Below, piece by piece: positions 10,272-18,821 of a DNA stretch of 64,000 nt. The DNA is from Woeseiaceae bacterium (lineage in GTDB: Bacteria; Pseudomonadota; Gammaproteobacteria; Steroidobacterales; Woeseiaceae). The DNA is taken from the NCBI GenBank assembly GCA_013043165.1, contig JABDOQ010000021.1:33644-97643 (forward strand), given 5' to 3'. Within the stretch, counting starts at the first letter, position 1. Every line of letters begins with the position of its first letter. The notes below the pieces were generated by a model. The model made no database searches, was not told the origin of the DNA, and was given only the letters and a program-made list of their open reading frames with translations. The position numbers and the translations under genes are program-made.

Positions 10272-10341
10272 GCCTCATCGGCTGGCGCCGGGGATGGCTT
10301 TGCAGTACTGTTGATCGCGTCTGATGCCGGCTTCCGGGATT

Positions 10342-11427
10342 ATGCCAACCTACCAATCAACACCCGACTTCGAACACGGACGAGCAGAATCGACAGGCAT
10401 TCTGCTCGTCAACCTGGGTACGCCCGAGGAGCCAACATCGTCGGCCGTGCGTCGCTTCCTCAAGCAGTTCCTTTCGGACCCCAGGGTAATCGAATATCCG
10501 CGCTGGCTTTGGTGGCTGATTCTCAACGGCGTTATTCTGCGCATTCGGCCCTCACGGTCCGCGGCCGCTTACCGGAAGATCTGGGTTGAGGACGGTTCGC
10601 CGCTGATGATCTTTTCGAACGCTGTCGCCGATGGCATCCGGTCACAACTTGACCTCAGGCTGCCCGGCGCCACGAAAGTCGAGCTCGCCATGAGCTACGG
10701 TGAGCCCTCTATCGATGCCGCCATCGACCGGCTGCTTGCCAACGGCGCGCGCCGGCTCCTGGTGCTACCGATGTACCCGCAGTACTCGGGTACAACAACG
10801 GCGTCGGTTTTCGATGCCGTCGCTCGAAAATTGAAGCGGCTGCGCTGGATACCTGAAATCCGGTTTATCAACCAGTACCACGACGAGCCGGGCTACATCG
10901 ACTCGCTGGCAGCCAGCATCCGTGAGTCCTGGAAACAGGAAGGACGCGGCAGCCTGCTGATGTTCTCGTTCCACGGCGTGCCCAGAAGCACGTTGCTGAA
11001 AGGCGACCCCTACCACTGCCAGTGCCAGATGACGGCACGCCTTGTCGCCGCCGCGCTCGAGCTTGGCGACGATGAATGGATTGTGTCGTTTCAGTCCCGC
11101 GTAGGCCGCGAAGAGTGGCTGCGCCCTTACACCGACGAGACTATTGTCGAGCTCGGCCAGCAAGGCCTGGATCGTCTCGACGTCGTCTGCCCCGGCTTTT
11201 CCACGGATTGTCTCGAAACGCTCGAGGAGATTGCGATGCAAAATTCGGAACTGTTTCTGGAATCGGGCGGAGAATCCCTGCACTACATACCTGCGCTGAA
11301 TGCGCGCGACGATCATGTCCGTTTCCTGGCTGATCTTGTCGCCCGACATATCGGCGGCTGGCCCCGGTCTTACTCCGATGACCCGGCGTGCCGTGAACGC
11401 GCCGTAGCCATGGGGGCTTCGAGATGA
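10342..11427 (+). CDS. hemH: Ferrochelatase
   Basis: Inserts Fe2+ into protoporphyrin IX, the last step of protoheme synthesis, at the inner face of the cytoplasmic membrane. About 361 residues from the ATG at 10342, which gives the usual N-terminus 'MPTYQ...STGILLVNLGTPEEP'; an ATG 18 bp upstream is also in frame. Family motifs: 'FLKQFLSDPRVIEYPRW', 'PMYPQYSGTTTASVFDA', the active-site 'FSFHGVP' His, 'GDPYHCQCQMTA', 'FQSRVGREEWLRPYTDET' and 'CPGFSTDCLETLEEI'. The stop overlaps the next ATG (ATGA), so a VOC protein is translationally coupled to it. Confidence 0.96.
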   Translation: MPTYQSTPDFEHGRAESTGILLVNLGTPEEPTSSAVRRFLKQFLSDPRVIEYPRWLWWLILNGVILRIRPSRSAAAYRKIWVEDGSPLMIFSNAVADGIRSQLDLRLPGATKVELAMSYGEPSIDAAIDRLLANGARRLLVLPMYPQYSGTTTASVFDAVARKLKRLRWIPEIRFINQYHDEPGYIDSLAASIRESWKQEGRGSLLMFSFHGVPRSTLLKGDPYHCQCQMTARLVAAALELGDDEWIVSFQSRVGREEWLRPYTDETIVELGQQGLDRLDVVCPGFSTDCLETLEEIAMQNSELFLESGGESLHYIPALNARDDHVRFLADLVARHIGGWPRSYSDDPACRERAVAMGASR

Positions 11428-12191
11428 GCGCGCTGGGTGATTTTCTGGAATTTTCCGTGCAGACGCCGGATATTCTCGAGTCGCTGCAATTTTATAAGAC
11501 GCTCGGCTTTTTCGAGCTCGAAATCGGCGATGTCTGGGCACACAAATATGCTGTCGTCAGCGATGGAGAACTCAACATCGGTCTGCACGACAGAGAATTC
11601 GACTCGCCCGCCGTCACGTTCGTAAAACAGGATCTTGCGAAGCGTGCGCGCAAGATGACCGATCACGGTTTCAACTTCAGCGTTCTTCAGCTTGGTGAAG
11701 ATTCCTTCAATGAAGTCGGTTTCGCTGATCGCGACAAACATATGGTCCGCATGGTCGAAGCGCGCACCTTTCACGCGAGCGAGGAGGCGGAGAGGGACTC
11801 GCTTTGTGGCAGCCTGCTCGAACTGACCCTGCCTGTTCGTGACACCTTGCGGGCTGCGCAATTCTGGGCGCCTATCGCACCGACTTTACTGGATATGCGG
11901 GAAGAGCCGACAACGCACATGCGTTTCGACGCCAACGGACTTCCTCTCGGTCTTTCCGAGAGCATTGCCCTGGAAGGACCTTCCCTGTCGTTCAAGTGCG
12001 CCGACCGACCGCATCTGATGGAGGTCCTTAAACAAAAGGACATGGACTTCGAGAAATTCCCGGGCTTCGAGGGCGCGTTCGTTGCAATCAGGGCCCCTGA
12101 GGGCACGATGTTGTATGTCTTCGAAGAAGACTTTCTTGGCGAATCTTACGAGGTCGAGGAGACAGATCACTTCAGCGTATTACCGGGCTAG
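11424..12191 (+). CDS. VOC (glyoxalase-like) protein coupled to hemH
   Basis: 255 residues arranged as two vicinal-oxygen-chelate modules: residues about 5-115 ('LEFSVQTPDILESLQFYKTLGFFELEI ... GFADRDKHMVRMVEA') and about 130-235 ('LELTLPVRDTLRAAQFWAPI ... VAIRAPEGTMLYVFEEDF'). VOC proteins are metal-dependent isomerases, dioxygenases or binding proteins; the usual His/Glu metal ligands are not obvious here, so the activity is open. The 4-bp overlap with hemH suggests a link to heme or porphyrin metabolism, which is inference from position only. Confidence 0.82.
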   Translation: MSALGDFLEFSVQTPDILESLQFYKTLGFFELEIGDVWAHKYAVVSDGELNIGLHDREFDSPAVTFVKQDLAKRARKMTDHGFNFSVLQLGEDSFNEVGFADRDKHMVRMVEARTFHASEEAERDSLCGSLLELTLPVRDTLRAAQFWAPIAPTLLDMREEPTTHMRFDANGLPLGLSESIALEGPSLSFKCADRPHLMEVLKQKDMDFEKFPGFEGAFVAIRAPEGTMLYVFEEDFLGESYEVEETDHFSVLPG

Positions 12192-12201
12192 ACAGCGCGG
12201 T

Positions 12202-13071
12202 TTAAAGAAGGCCTCTGATCAGAGCCAACGCCCGGCCCTGATATCCACTGCCAAACAGGTTGAGGTGATTCAGCACGTGATAAAGCTGGTATAGATCCTG
12301 TCGCCTGGTACTGCCAGGTCCCAACGGCCACGCCGCGTCATACGCGTCGTAAAAAGCCCGCCCAAAACCGCCAAACAACCGTGTCATGGCAAGATCCGTC
12401 TCGCGATCACCGTAGTAGACGGCCGGGTCGAAAATTACGGGTTGGCCTCCACTGCTGGCCCAGTTGCCCCCCCACAGGTCACCGTGCAACAGCGAGGGCA
12501 GAGGCCGGTAGTCGTCAAACAATGACGGCAGTCGCTCGAGCAGGCGAAGACCCTGGCGCTGCAACTCACCGTTGTAACCATTCTGCGCCGCAAGATTGAG
12601 TTGATAAGCAATGCGATGTTCCCGAAAAAACTCGACCCAGTCCGCGTTCCAGCAATTGTGTTGCGGTGTCAGACCGATGGTGTTGTCACGATGCCAGCCA
12701 AAACGGTCGCTGGTCGTACGATGCATTTTCGCCAGTTGCTCCCCGAGCCGCTGCTCGCACCTGGCGTCTGCCCGATCAAGCGGCAACCATTCCAGCGCCA
12801 GAAATGCCGCGTCCGCGATTTGTCCGACTGCAAGTACTTCGGGAACGCGCAAGGCGTCCGCCTTCGCGATCTCTGCCAGGCCGTCTGCCTCGGCCGCAAA
12901 CATGTCACTTGTCGGGACCGGGCCGGTCTTGAGAAAGACACCACCATCGTCGGTATCGAGGCGCCATGCCGCGCTGATATCGCCACCGCCCACGGGCCGC
13001 GGTGTCACGGTATGAGCAAGTGGAATGCCGGCGTCACGCAGGTGCTGGTTTAATGCTCCCCAGTCAGGCAT
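12202..13071 (-). CDS. Fructosamine kinase family protein
   Basis: 289 residues. The family phosphorylates sugar-derived adducts on amines (ribulosamine/fructosamine), leading to deglycation. Seen here: the N-terminal 'GGGDISAAWRL' nucleotide-loop region, 'FLKTGP' with the ATP-binding Lys, the catalytic 'LLHGDLWGGNW' and the metal-binding 'FDPAVYYGDRETDLAMTRLFGGF'. It is the last gene of a minus-strand run (pntA, pntB, HNH, exonuclease, this gene), 14 bp after the exonuclease stop. It is convergent with the VOC gene. Confidence 0.92.
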   Translation of the reverse strand: MPDWGALNQHLRDAGIPLAHTVTPRPVGGGDISAAWRLDTDDGGVFLKTGPVPTSDMFAAEADGLAEIAKADALRVPEVLAVGQIADAAFLALEWLPLDRADARCEQRLGEQLAKMHRTTSDRFGWHRDNTIGLTPQHNCWNADWVEFFREHRIAYQLNLAAQNGYNGELQRQGLRLLERLPSLFDDYRPLPSLLHGDLWGGNWASSGGQPVIFDPAVYYGDRETDLAMTRLFGGFGRAFYDAYDAAWPLGPGSTRRQDLYQLYHVLNHLNLFGSGYQGRALALIRGLL

Positions 13072-13085
13072 GGCCGGAGCAACGA

Positions 13086-13976
13086 CTAGTGCCGGTAGAT
13101 ATCGGACACGCGCTCTGCTTGCCGGCGCAGCGCCGTACCGATGCCCGCCTCATCGAACAATGCGTTGATCTCCCCCAACCTCGGGGCCGAGGGTTGCATT
13201 AGTGCTTCAGCGTCGTCAAACGGTGCATCGCAGGCAATTCCGGTCAAACGGCGCGCCAGCATTGCGTCGTCTTTGTGCGTTTCGAGCTTGCTGCCCAGGG
13301 TCCTGGCTCCTCGCACGTTCACCTCGTGGACCCTGTCGAGGTTGTCATAAATCGCGTCAAGACTGCCGAAGTGTTGCAGCAGAACGGTAGCCGTTTTCTT
13401 GCCGACACCTGGAACACCCTTGATGTTGTCGACCGCATCACCGGCCAGCGCGAGATAATCGGCTATCTGTTCCGGCCAGACGCCGAATGAACCCGCAATT
13501 TCCTCATACCGGAGCTTGCCTTTGCCCGCGAAATCCCAGAACACATCTTCCTGCTTCAACAGCTGGGTCAGGTCCTTGTCACGGGTCACGATTGTGGACG
13601 GGCGGCCTTTGCGCCGTCCGTGCTCAACCAGCGTGCCGATCAGGTCGTCCGCCTCGTACGTCGGACTTGCATGCTCCATGATGCCGAGCGCGCGAACGTA
13701 GCGGCGGCACTGCTCAAACTGGCGCTTGAGCTCTGGTGGTGCCGGGTCCCGGTTGGCTTTGTATTCGGGGTAGATTTCGGTTCGAAACGACTTCGACAGA
13801 CTTTCGTCGAACAACACGGCCACGTATTCGGGCGTTACGTTTTCCATGAAATCACCCATGAAGCGGCAGAAACCGTAAAGCGCGTTGATGGGGTTACCGC
13901 TGTCATCGACCATGTCATCGGGCATGGAATAGTAGGCACGAAAGACGTAGACGCTGGCGTCAATCAGGTATTGCAT
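13086..13976 (-). CDS. 5'-3' exonuclease / flap endonuclease (Pol I-like N-terminal nuclease, Xni-like)
   Basis: 296 residues, a free-standing relative of the 5'-nuclease domain of DNA polymerase I. Signatures: the N-terminal 'YLIDASVYVFRAYY' (first acidic metal ligand), 'VLFDESLSKSFRTEIYPEYKANR', 'YEADDLIGTL', 'IVTRDKDLTQLL' and the helix-hairpin-helix 'GVPGVGKKTATVLLQHFGSL'. It probably removes 5' flaps or RNA primers and acts in repair. It is longer than E. coli Xni (about 250 aa). The ATG overlaps the upstream HNH stop by one base (TGATG), implying co-translation. Confidence 0.9.
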   Translation of the reverse strand: MQYLIDASVYVFRAYYSMPDDMVDDSGNPINALYGFCRFMGDFMENVTPEYVAVLFDESLSKSFRTEIYPEYKANRDPAPPELKRQFEQCRRYVRALGIMEHASPTYEADDLIGTLVEHGRRKGRPSTIVTRDKDLTQLLKQEDVFWDFAGKGKLRYEEIAGSFGVWPEQIADYLALAGDAVDNIKGVPGVGKKTATVLLQHFGSLDAIYDNLDRVHEVNVRGARTLGSKLETHKDDAMLARRLTGIACDAPFDDAEALMQPSAPRLGEINALFDEAGIGTALRRQAERVSDIYRH

Positions 13977-14629
13977 CAGTCGTGGAAATGCACTTCAACA
14001 ATCTCTTCGCCGCTGGAAAGATGATCACTTAAACGGGCATGCAGGGGGCTGGAGCGCGGGATATGTGCAAGCAGGTACTGCATCTGGTCGGCCAGTACGC
14101 GTCGGCCCTTCAGGTAAATGTATTCAGCGTAATTCGGTATGAACGGTACCGCAATCAGCTGCATTGCCGCCTGTTCGGGCGTGCGGCCACCCTTGTAGTT
14201 GTTGCAGCGGCGACACGCCGTCGCGACATTGTTCCAGGCGTCGCGTCCGCCTTGCGAGACCGGCGTTATGTGATCCCGCGTCAAATCACGCGTCATGTAT
14301 CGCATGCCGCAGTAAAGACAGAGGTTCGCATCGCGCTTGAACAGGGTTCGGTTGTTCAGCGGCGGCACATACTTGTCGCGATTTCGCGAGAGACTCTTGC
14401 TCGTGCCGTGCGTTGCTATGATCGAATTGACGTCGATACGGCTGCGGCAACCGTCTATGGAGCTGTAACCGCCGAAAACAGAGTAAAGGCGCGTGCCGCA
14501 GTCATACGCAACCTGCTCGGCGTGGTAAAGACGCACCGCTTCACGGTAGTCAATCCACTCGAGCGGCATTCCGGCAATGTCGGTCCTGAGAACCTGTTGC
14601 GAAATGTCGGATGCAAGTCCTGCGAGCAT
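13976..14629 (-). CDS. HNH endonuclease
   Basis: 217 residues. The HNH zinc-finger core spans residues about 95-150: 'LFKRDANLCLYCGMR', 'TRDHITPVSQGGRDAWNN', 'ACRRCNNYKGGRTPEQAAM'. It contains two CxxC pairs and the catalytic His of 'DHITP'. This subclass is widespread as stand-alone genes in Proteobacteria and its role is unclear. A strong GGAGGGG ribosome site precedes the ATG. It follows pntB by 67 bp and is coupled to the 5'-3' exonuclease by a one-base overlap, so a joint nucleic-acid-processing role is plausible but inferred. Confidence 0.9.
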   Translation of the reverse strand: MLAGLASDISQQVLRTDIAGMPLEWIDYREAVRLYHAEQVAYDCGTRLYSVFGGYSSIDGCRSRIDVNSIIATHGTSKSLSRNRDKYVPPLNNRTLFKRDANLCLYCGMRYMTRDLTRDHITPVSQGGRDAWNNVATACRRCNNYKGGRTPEQAAMQLIAVPFIPNYAEYIYLKGRRVLADQMQYLLAHIPRSSPLHARLSDHLSSGEEIVEVHFHD

Positions 14630-14696
14630 GCTTGTCCCCTCCGGCCTGTCGCGCCTCGTATGGGCTATCTGCTTACGCCCCGATTATGACCTACCT

Positions 14697-16097
14697 CTAG
14701 AGCGCCTTCAAAACTTCGTCCAGGGTTTCTTTCGCGTCACCGAAAAGCATGCGCGTATTTTCCTTGAAGAACAGTGGGTTTTGAACGCCAGCGTAACCGG
14801 TAGCCATACTGCGTTTCAGCACTATCGATGTCGAGCCTTTCCAGACCTCGAGCACCGGCATGCCCGCGATCGGACTGTCCGGCTCTTCCTGTGCCGATGG
14901 ATTTACGATGTCGTTTGCGCCGATCACAACCGAGACATCGACGTCCGGAAAATCATCGTTGACTTCGTCCATTTCAAAAACGATGTCATAAGGTACCCTG
15001 GCCTCCGCAAGCAATACGTTCATGTGGCCGGGCATTCGGCCTGCGACCGGGTGAATGCCGAATCGAACATTGACGCCCTTTTCCCGCAATACGCGTGTAA
15101 TTTCGAACACCGTGTGCTGCGCCTGTGCAACCGCCATTCCATAGCCAGGAACGATCATGACTTCTTTTGCGCTGGCCAGCAAAGCCGCTGTTTCCTGCGG
15201 ATCGATCGGATAGACCTCGCCCTGTTCCACGCCGTCGCTGCTCGCCGGCGTTCCCCCACCGGTACCGAATCCGCCGGCGATGACAGCGATAAAACGACGA
15301 TTCATTGCGCGGCACATGATGTAGCTCAGAATCGCACCGCTTGAGCCAACCAGCGCCCCTGTGACGATCAGCAGGTCGTTGTTGAGCATGAAGCCGGTCG
15401 CGGAGGCCGCCCATCCGGAATAACTGTTAAGCATCGAAACCACGACGGGCATGTCTGCGCCGCCAATTGCCATCACCATGTGAATGCCGAACAGCAGCGC
15501 GATAACCGTCATGATTATTAGCGGAGTTATGCCGCCGCCAGCGGCAGACTGCAGCACGAATTCACGACCGAACCAGATCGCACCTATCAACAATGCGAGA
15601 TTCATCCAATGACGTGCTGGCAGCAGCATCGGGCTGCCACCGATACGGCCCGACAATTTGCCAAATGCGATCACCGACCCTGAAAAAGTGACCGCGCCAA
15701 TCAGGATGCCAAGATAGGTTTCTATATCGTGAATCGTCAGGTCGATGCCGACGTAATGTTTGTTCGGATCCATGAAGCTCGCGAAACCGACCGCCACGGC
15801 CGCAAGACCGACAAGGCTGTGAAGAACGGCAACAAGCTCGGGCATTTGCGTCATTTGCACGCGGCGGGCGAGCACGAGACCAATACTGCCACCAACAAGC
15901 AGCGCCACAATGAGCAGGCCGAAATTTTGCGTCACGTTCTCGCTGAAAATCGTTGCGAGCAGGGCGATGATCATGCCGAAAATGCCGTACCAGTTGCCGC
16001 GTCGGGCGGTTTCCTGGTTGGAAAGTCCGCCAAGTGCCAGTATGAAGAGTACCGTCGCTACGATGTAGGAAACGGTAACCACGCCTGTAGGAATCAT
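14697..16097 (-). CDS. pntB: NAD(P)+ transhydrogenase subunit beta
   Basis: 466 residues. Together with PntA it couples hydride transfer from NADH to NADP+ to inward proton flow across the cytoplasmic membrane, supplying NADPH. The first half is hydrophobic with about eight to nine helices ('[18 protein letters not shown]'). The C-terminal NADP(H)-binding domain III carries '[16 protein letters not shown]', '[21 protein letters not shown]' and 'ANDIVNPSA'. The ATG lies 7 bp after the pntA stop with a GAGG ribosome site. Confidence 0.97.
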   Translation of the reverse strand: MIPTGVVTVSYIVATVLFILALGGLSNQETARRGNWYGIFGMIIALLATIFSENVTQNFGLLIVALLVGGSIGLVLARRVQMTQMPELVAVLHSLVGLAAVAVGFASFMDPNKHYVGIDLTIHDIETYLGILIGAVTFSGSVIAFGKLSGRIGGSPMLLPARHWMNLALLIGAIWFGREFVLQSAAGGGITPLIIMTVIALLFGIHMVMAIGGADMPVVVSMLNSYSGWAASATGFMLNNDLLIVTGALVGSSGAILSYIMCRAMNRRFIAVIAGGFGTGGGTPASSDGVEQGEVYPIDPQETAALLASAKEVMIVPGYGMAVAQAQHTVFEITRVLREKGVNVRFGIHPVAGRMPGHMNVLLAEARVPYDIVFEMDEVNDDFPDVDVSVVIGANDIVNPSAQEEPDSPIAGMPVLEVWKGSTSIVLKRSMATGYAGVQNPLFFKENTRMLFGDAKETLDEVLKAL

Positions 16098-16104
16098 TTC
16101 GACC

Positions 16105-17643
16105 TCACTTCCTGAACATTTCGAGCATGCGGCGCGTCACGGCAAAACCGCCGGCAATATTGATGCTCGTTATCATCACCGTAGCCAAAGCAACCCACAT
16201 GATGATTTTGTCGGTCGAGCTGATTTGAAGGAGTGCGCCGATGACAATGATGCTCGATATCGCATTCGTGACACTCATGAGCGGTGTATGTAGTGCAGGC
16301 GTTACGTTCCAGATGACCATGTAGCCGACAAAACACGCCAGCACGAACACCGTGAAGTGCGCCATGAACGACTCCGGTGCAACCGCGCCCAGGCCGAGTA
16401 GCGCGGCTCCACCAACAATGGCCGCGACAATGGGCCCGATCACCGAGCGTTTCTTTTGCGGGACTGCGGCCGGGGCCGGCGCAGGTTTCGCTTTCGGCGG
16501 TGCCGCGGAAAGTTTCGGTGCGGGCGGCGGCCATGTTGTTTTGCCGTCCCTGCAAACGGTCGCCCCACGAACGACTTCGTCTTCAAAATCGACGACGATG
16601 TTGCCATCTTTTTCCGGTGTCAGTTCGGAAATCAGGTGCTTCAGGTTGGTCGCGTATAGCTGACTGGACTGGGTCGCCAGTCGACTCGGCAAATCGGTAT
16701 ATCCGATTATCGAAACACCGTTTACCTGCACAACCTCGTCTGCTTTCGTGAGCTCGCAGTTGCCTCCCTGCTCAGCCGCAAGGTCGACAATCACGCTGCC
16801 GTCCTTCATCGACCGGACCATGTCCGCCGTGATCAGCCTGGGGGCGGGTTTGCCCGGAATCAGCGCCGTGGTAATGATGATGTCGACATCTTTCGCCTGC
16901 TCGGCGAATAAGGCCATCTCGGCTTTAATGAACTCCTCGCTCATGACTTTGGCGTAGCCGCCTTCCCCTGAACCGTCTTCGTCATCTTCGAAATCGAGCA
17001 TCAGGAACTCGGCGTCCATGCTTTCGACCTGCTCTTTGACTTCGGGGCGGGTGTCAAATGCGCGAACGATCGCGCCCATGCTCTTCGCTGCTCCGATGGC
17101 AGCCAGCCCGGCAACACCGGCGCCAATAACCATCACTTTCGCCGGCGGCACCTTGCCGGCTGCGGTGATTTGCCCTGTAAAGAAACGACCGAAATGCTGG
17201 GCGGCTTCGACGACCGCACGGTAACCCGCAATATTGGCCATCGAACTGAGCGCGTCCATTTTCTGCGCACGAGAGATGCGCGGCACGCTGTCCATCGCCA
17301 TCACCGTCGCACCGCTTTCGGTCAGCTGCTCGAGCAGTTCCGTGTTTTGACCTGGCCATAAGAAACTGATCAAGGTCTGGTCGGGGCGCAGCGCTGCCGC
17401 TTCGGCACCCTCTGGTGCCCTGACCTTGAGAATCAGGTCGGCATGCATCCACAGGTCGCTGCTCGAGTCGATGACATCGCATCCGGCTTCCCGGTAAGCG
17501 TCATCCGAGTAGCTCGCCGCGGCACCGGCATTCGTTTCGACGGCGACACTGAATCCGAGTTTGATCAGCTGGGCGGCAACGTCAGGCGTCGTCGCGACAC
17601 GCCGCTCACCTGCATGCATTTCTTTCGGGACACCGATTTTCAT
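16105..17643 (-). CDS. pntA: NAD(P)+ transhydrogenase subunit alpha
   Basis: 512 residues from the ATG at 17643, chosen because it starts with the canonical 'MKIGVPKE' and has GGAGG seven bases upstream; a longer in-frame ORF would add 29 residues across the terminator and is rejected. Domain I binds NAD(H) with '[22 protein letters not shown]'-type Rossmann residues and '[12 protein letters not shown]'. A Pro/Ala-rich linker (about residues 370-400) leads to the C-terminal three-to-four-helix membrane part. It is the single-chain alpha of the E. coli kind, not the split alpha1/alpha2 form. It is co-transcribed with pntB. Confidence 0.97.
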   Translation of the reverse strand: MKIGVPKEMHAGERRVATTPDVAAQLIKLGFSVAVETNAGAAASYSDDAYREAGCDVIDSSSDLWMHADLILKVRAPEGAEAAALRPDQTLISFLWPGQNTELLEQLTESGATVMAMDSVPRISRAQKMDALSSMANIAGYRAVVEAAQHFGRFFTGQITAAGKVPPAKVMVIGAGVAGLAAIGAAKSMGAIVRAFDTRPEVKEQVESMDAEFLMLDFEDDEDGSGEGGYAKVMSEEFIKAEMALFAEQAKDVDIIITTALIPGKPAPRLITADMVRSMKDGSVIVDLAAEQGGNCELTKADEVVQVNGVSIIGYTDLPSRLATQSSQLYATNLKHLISELTPEKDGNIVVDFEDEVVRGATVCRDGKTTWPPPAPKLSAAPPKAKPAPAPAAVPQKKRSVIGPIVAAIVGGAALLGLGAVAPESFMAHFTVFVLACFVGYMVIWNVTPALHTPLMSVTNAISSIIVIGALLQISSTDKIIMWVALATVMITSINIAGGFAVTRRMLEMFRK

Positions 17644-17669
17644 TCGTACGCCTCCAATTGGACTGCGGC

Positions 17670-17698
17670 AGTGTAACGAACACCTTCTATGCACACAA
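17670..17698 (-). promoter_or_regulatory. Candidate sigma-70 promoter of pntAB
   Basis: On the minus strand TTGTGT (17698-17693) is followed after 17 bp by TACACT (17675-17670). Transcription would start near 17662, leaving a leader of only about 20 nt that contains the GGAGG ribosome site. It sits neatly between the terminator of the upstream operon and the pntA ATG, which supports pntAB being its own transcription unit. Confidence 0.5.
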
Positions 17699-17700
17699 AG

Positions 17701-17728
17701 AAAAAGGCCTCCAATTGGAGGCCTTTTC
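17701..17728 (-). terminator. Rho-independent terminator after the sigma/DUF3106 operon
   Basis: A perfect 26-bp palindrome at 17702-17727 (arms AAAAGGCCTCC and its complement around an AATT centre) followed on the minus strand by a T-rich run. It lies 22 bp past the DUF3106 stop. Thirteen bases of it are repeated at 17650-17662 over the pntA ribosome site. Confidence 0.85.
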
Positions 17729-17749
17729 ACAAGGATTTACCGCGGCGGC

Positions 17750-18235
17750 TTAGTCGCGACGGGCGGGGCGAGGGCGTTTTGCCAGGCGGTCTCGCAAACG
17801 CTGCCGCTGTTCGGGCGTCATGCGTTTGTAGCGGTCCCGAAGTTGTCTGCGGCGGTCCGCGTTCATCTCGCGATACTGACGAAAATTCTTGCGAATACGC
17901 TCCTGCTCGTTCGGAGGCAGGCTCCTGAAAATTTGTGCACGCTCCCGAATCAGTGCGCGCCGGTCGTCTGCGAGGTCGCGCCAGGCACGAAATCGTTTCC
18001 GCGCGTCCTTGCGCTGTTGCCGCGACATACCGTCCCAGCGGTCGGCACCGCGCGACAATCTCTGCTGGCGCTCGGCCGGCAATGTATCCCAGCTTTCTTC
18101 AAGCTGACTCAGCACCGCGCGCTGACCGTCGCTCAGGCTGTCCCAGTTTACGCCGTCTTCCTGGGCAACAGCCGTGCCCAAAATCAGCATCGCGGCAACC
18201 GCGATTATGGTTATGGCATTTGCCTTAACGTTCAT
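17750..18235 (-). CDS. DUF3106 family exported protein
   Basis: 161 residues from the ATG at 18235, which gives a clean signal peptide ending about 'GTAVAQ'; an upstream in-frame start would add 17 residues. The mature chain is a strongly basic helical repeat of the DUF3106 type: 'WDSLSDGQRAVLSQLEESWDTL', 'RFRAWRDLADDRR', 'FRSLPPNEQERIR', 'YKRMTPEQRQRLRDR'. Members are periplasmic and may resemble Spy/CpxP-like LTxxQ proteins, though no function is proven. Its start overlaps the upstream small gene by 11 bp. Last gene of a four-gene operon ending in a strong terminator. Confidence 0.88.
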   Translation of the reverse strand: MNVKANAITIIAVAAMLILGTAVAQEDGVNWDSLSDGQRAVLSQLEESWDTLPAERQQRLSRGADRWDGMSRQQRKDARKRFRAWRDLADDRRALIRERAQIFRSLPPNEQERIRKNFRQYREMNADRRRQLRDRYKRMTPEQRQRLRDRLAKRPRPARRD

Positions 18236-18464
18236 CTTCTGTCTCCATCGATTCTTCACCTTTCGGTACAGGATCGCTCCGTTCATTATTGCCAGCCGTC
18301 ATCGCTTCGTCGAGGATCAGCCAGTCTTCATCTGATTCTTCCCACATTCCGAGGTATTCCAGAAACTCCATATCCGGCATGTCTTTCTCGTCAGCGCACA
18401 CCAGTCCGCCGCTGCCCAACAATATTCCGCACGTCAATGCTTCCAATGTGCGCTTAGCTGACAT
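18225..18464 (-). CDS. Small acidic exported protein in sigma-factor operon
   Basis: 79 residues from the ATG at 18464 (an ATG six codons earlier is possible). A signal peptide-like segment ('LTCGILLGSGGLVCA') precedes a very acidic mature region beginning 'DEKDMPDMEFLEYLGMWEES' and ending 'EESMETEDER'. I do not know a family name. It overlaps the anti-sigma gene (11 bp) and DUF3106 (11 bp), so translation of all three is linked. Its strong negative charge is complementary to the very basic DUF3106 product, which could indicate a periplasmic complex (inference). Confidence 0.75.
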   Translation of the reverse strand: MSAKRTLEALTCGILLGSGGLVCADEKDMPDMEFLEYLGMWEESDEDWLILDEAMTAGNNERSDPVPKGEESMETEDER

Positions 18465-18810
18465 CGCTATCCATGTCCGCACTGTCTATCCAGCTGTAAA
18501 ACTCAAGCTCCTCGAGCATCTCGATGCTGTCTTCGCCCAGCAGGATTTCCATGTCGGTCACATTCGCCGCCTCGGGAAAATCGTCAATCGCTGTCGGACT
18601 TTGCAGAAGCATCACGGCGACCAGTACGGCAGCGGCAACGCCTGTCGCCGGCATCCAGTGTGACCACCGGCGTCCCGGGCGCTGTAGCTCGGCAAGCGCT
18701 TCGTGGCGACCGCGATTTAGCCTCGATAGTGTCGCTGCATCCAGCTTCTCAACCGACTCGTCGAAGGTGGCTTTCAGTTGTCTGCCAAACGTGTCATCTG
18801 GTTTGTTCAT
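18454..18810 (-). CDS. DUF3619-like putative anti-sigma factor
   Basis: 118 residues. The N-terminal about 50 residues are charged and helical ('FDESVEKLDAATLSRLNRGRHEALAEL'), followed by one membrane helix ('GVAAAVLVAVMLL') and an acidic C-terminal tail on the far side with 'TDMEILLGEDSIEMLEELEF'. This is the layout of single-pass anti-sigma factors such as DUF3619 proteins. It starts 11 bp after the sigma-factor stop with a GGAAGG ribosome site. It would sequester the preceding sigma factor at the membrane until released by a signal. Confidence 0.75.
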   Translation of the reverse strand: MNKPDDTFGRQLKATFDESVEKLDAATLSRLNRGRHEALAELQRPGRRWSHWMPATGVAAAVLVAVMLLQSPTAIDDFPEAANVTDMEILLGEDSIEMLEELEFYSWIDSADMDSDVS

Positions 18811-18821
18811 GGTCTTCCTTC

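Noticed and set aside
17644..17730. 29-residue N-terminal extension of PntA
   Set aside because: It would be encoded by the promoter and the upstream terminator; the ATG at 17643 has GGAGG and the family N-terminus.
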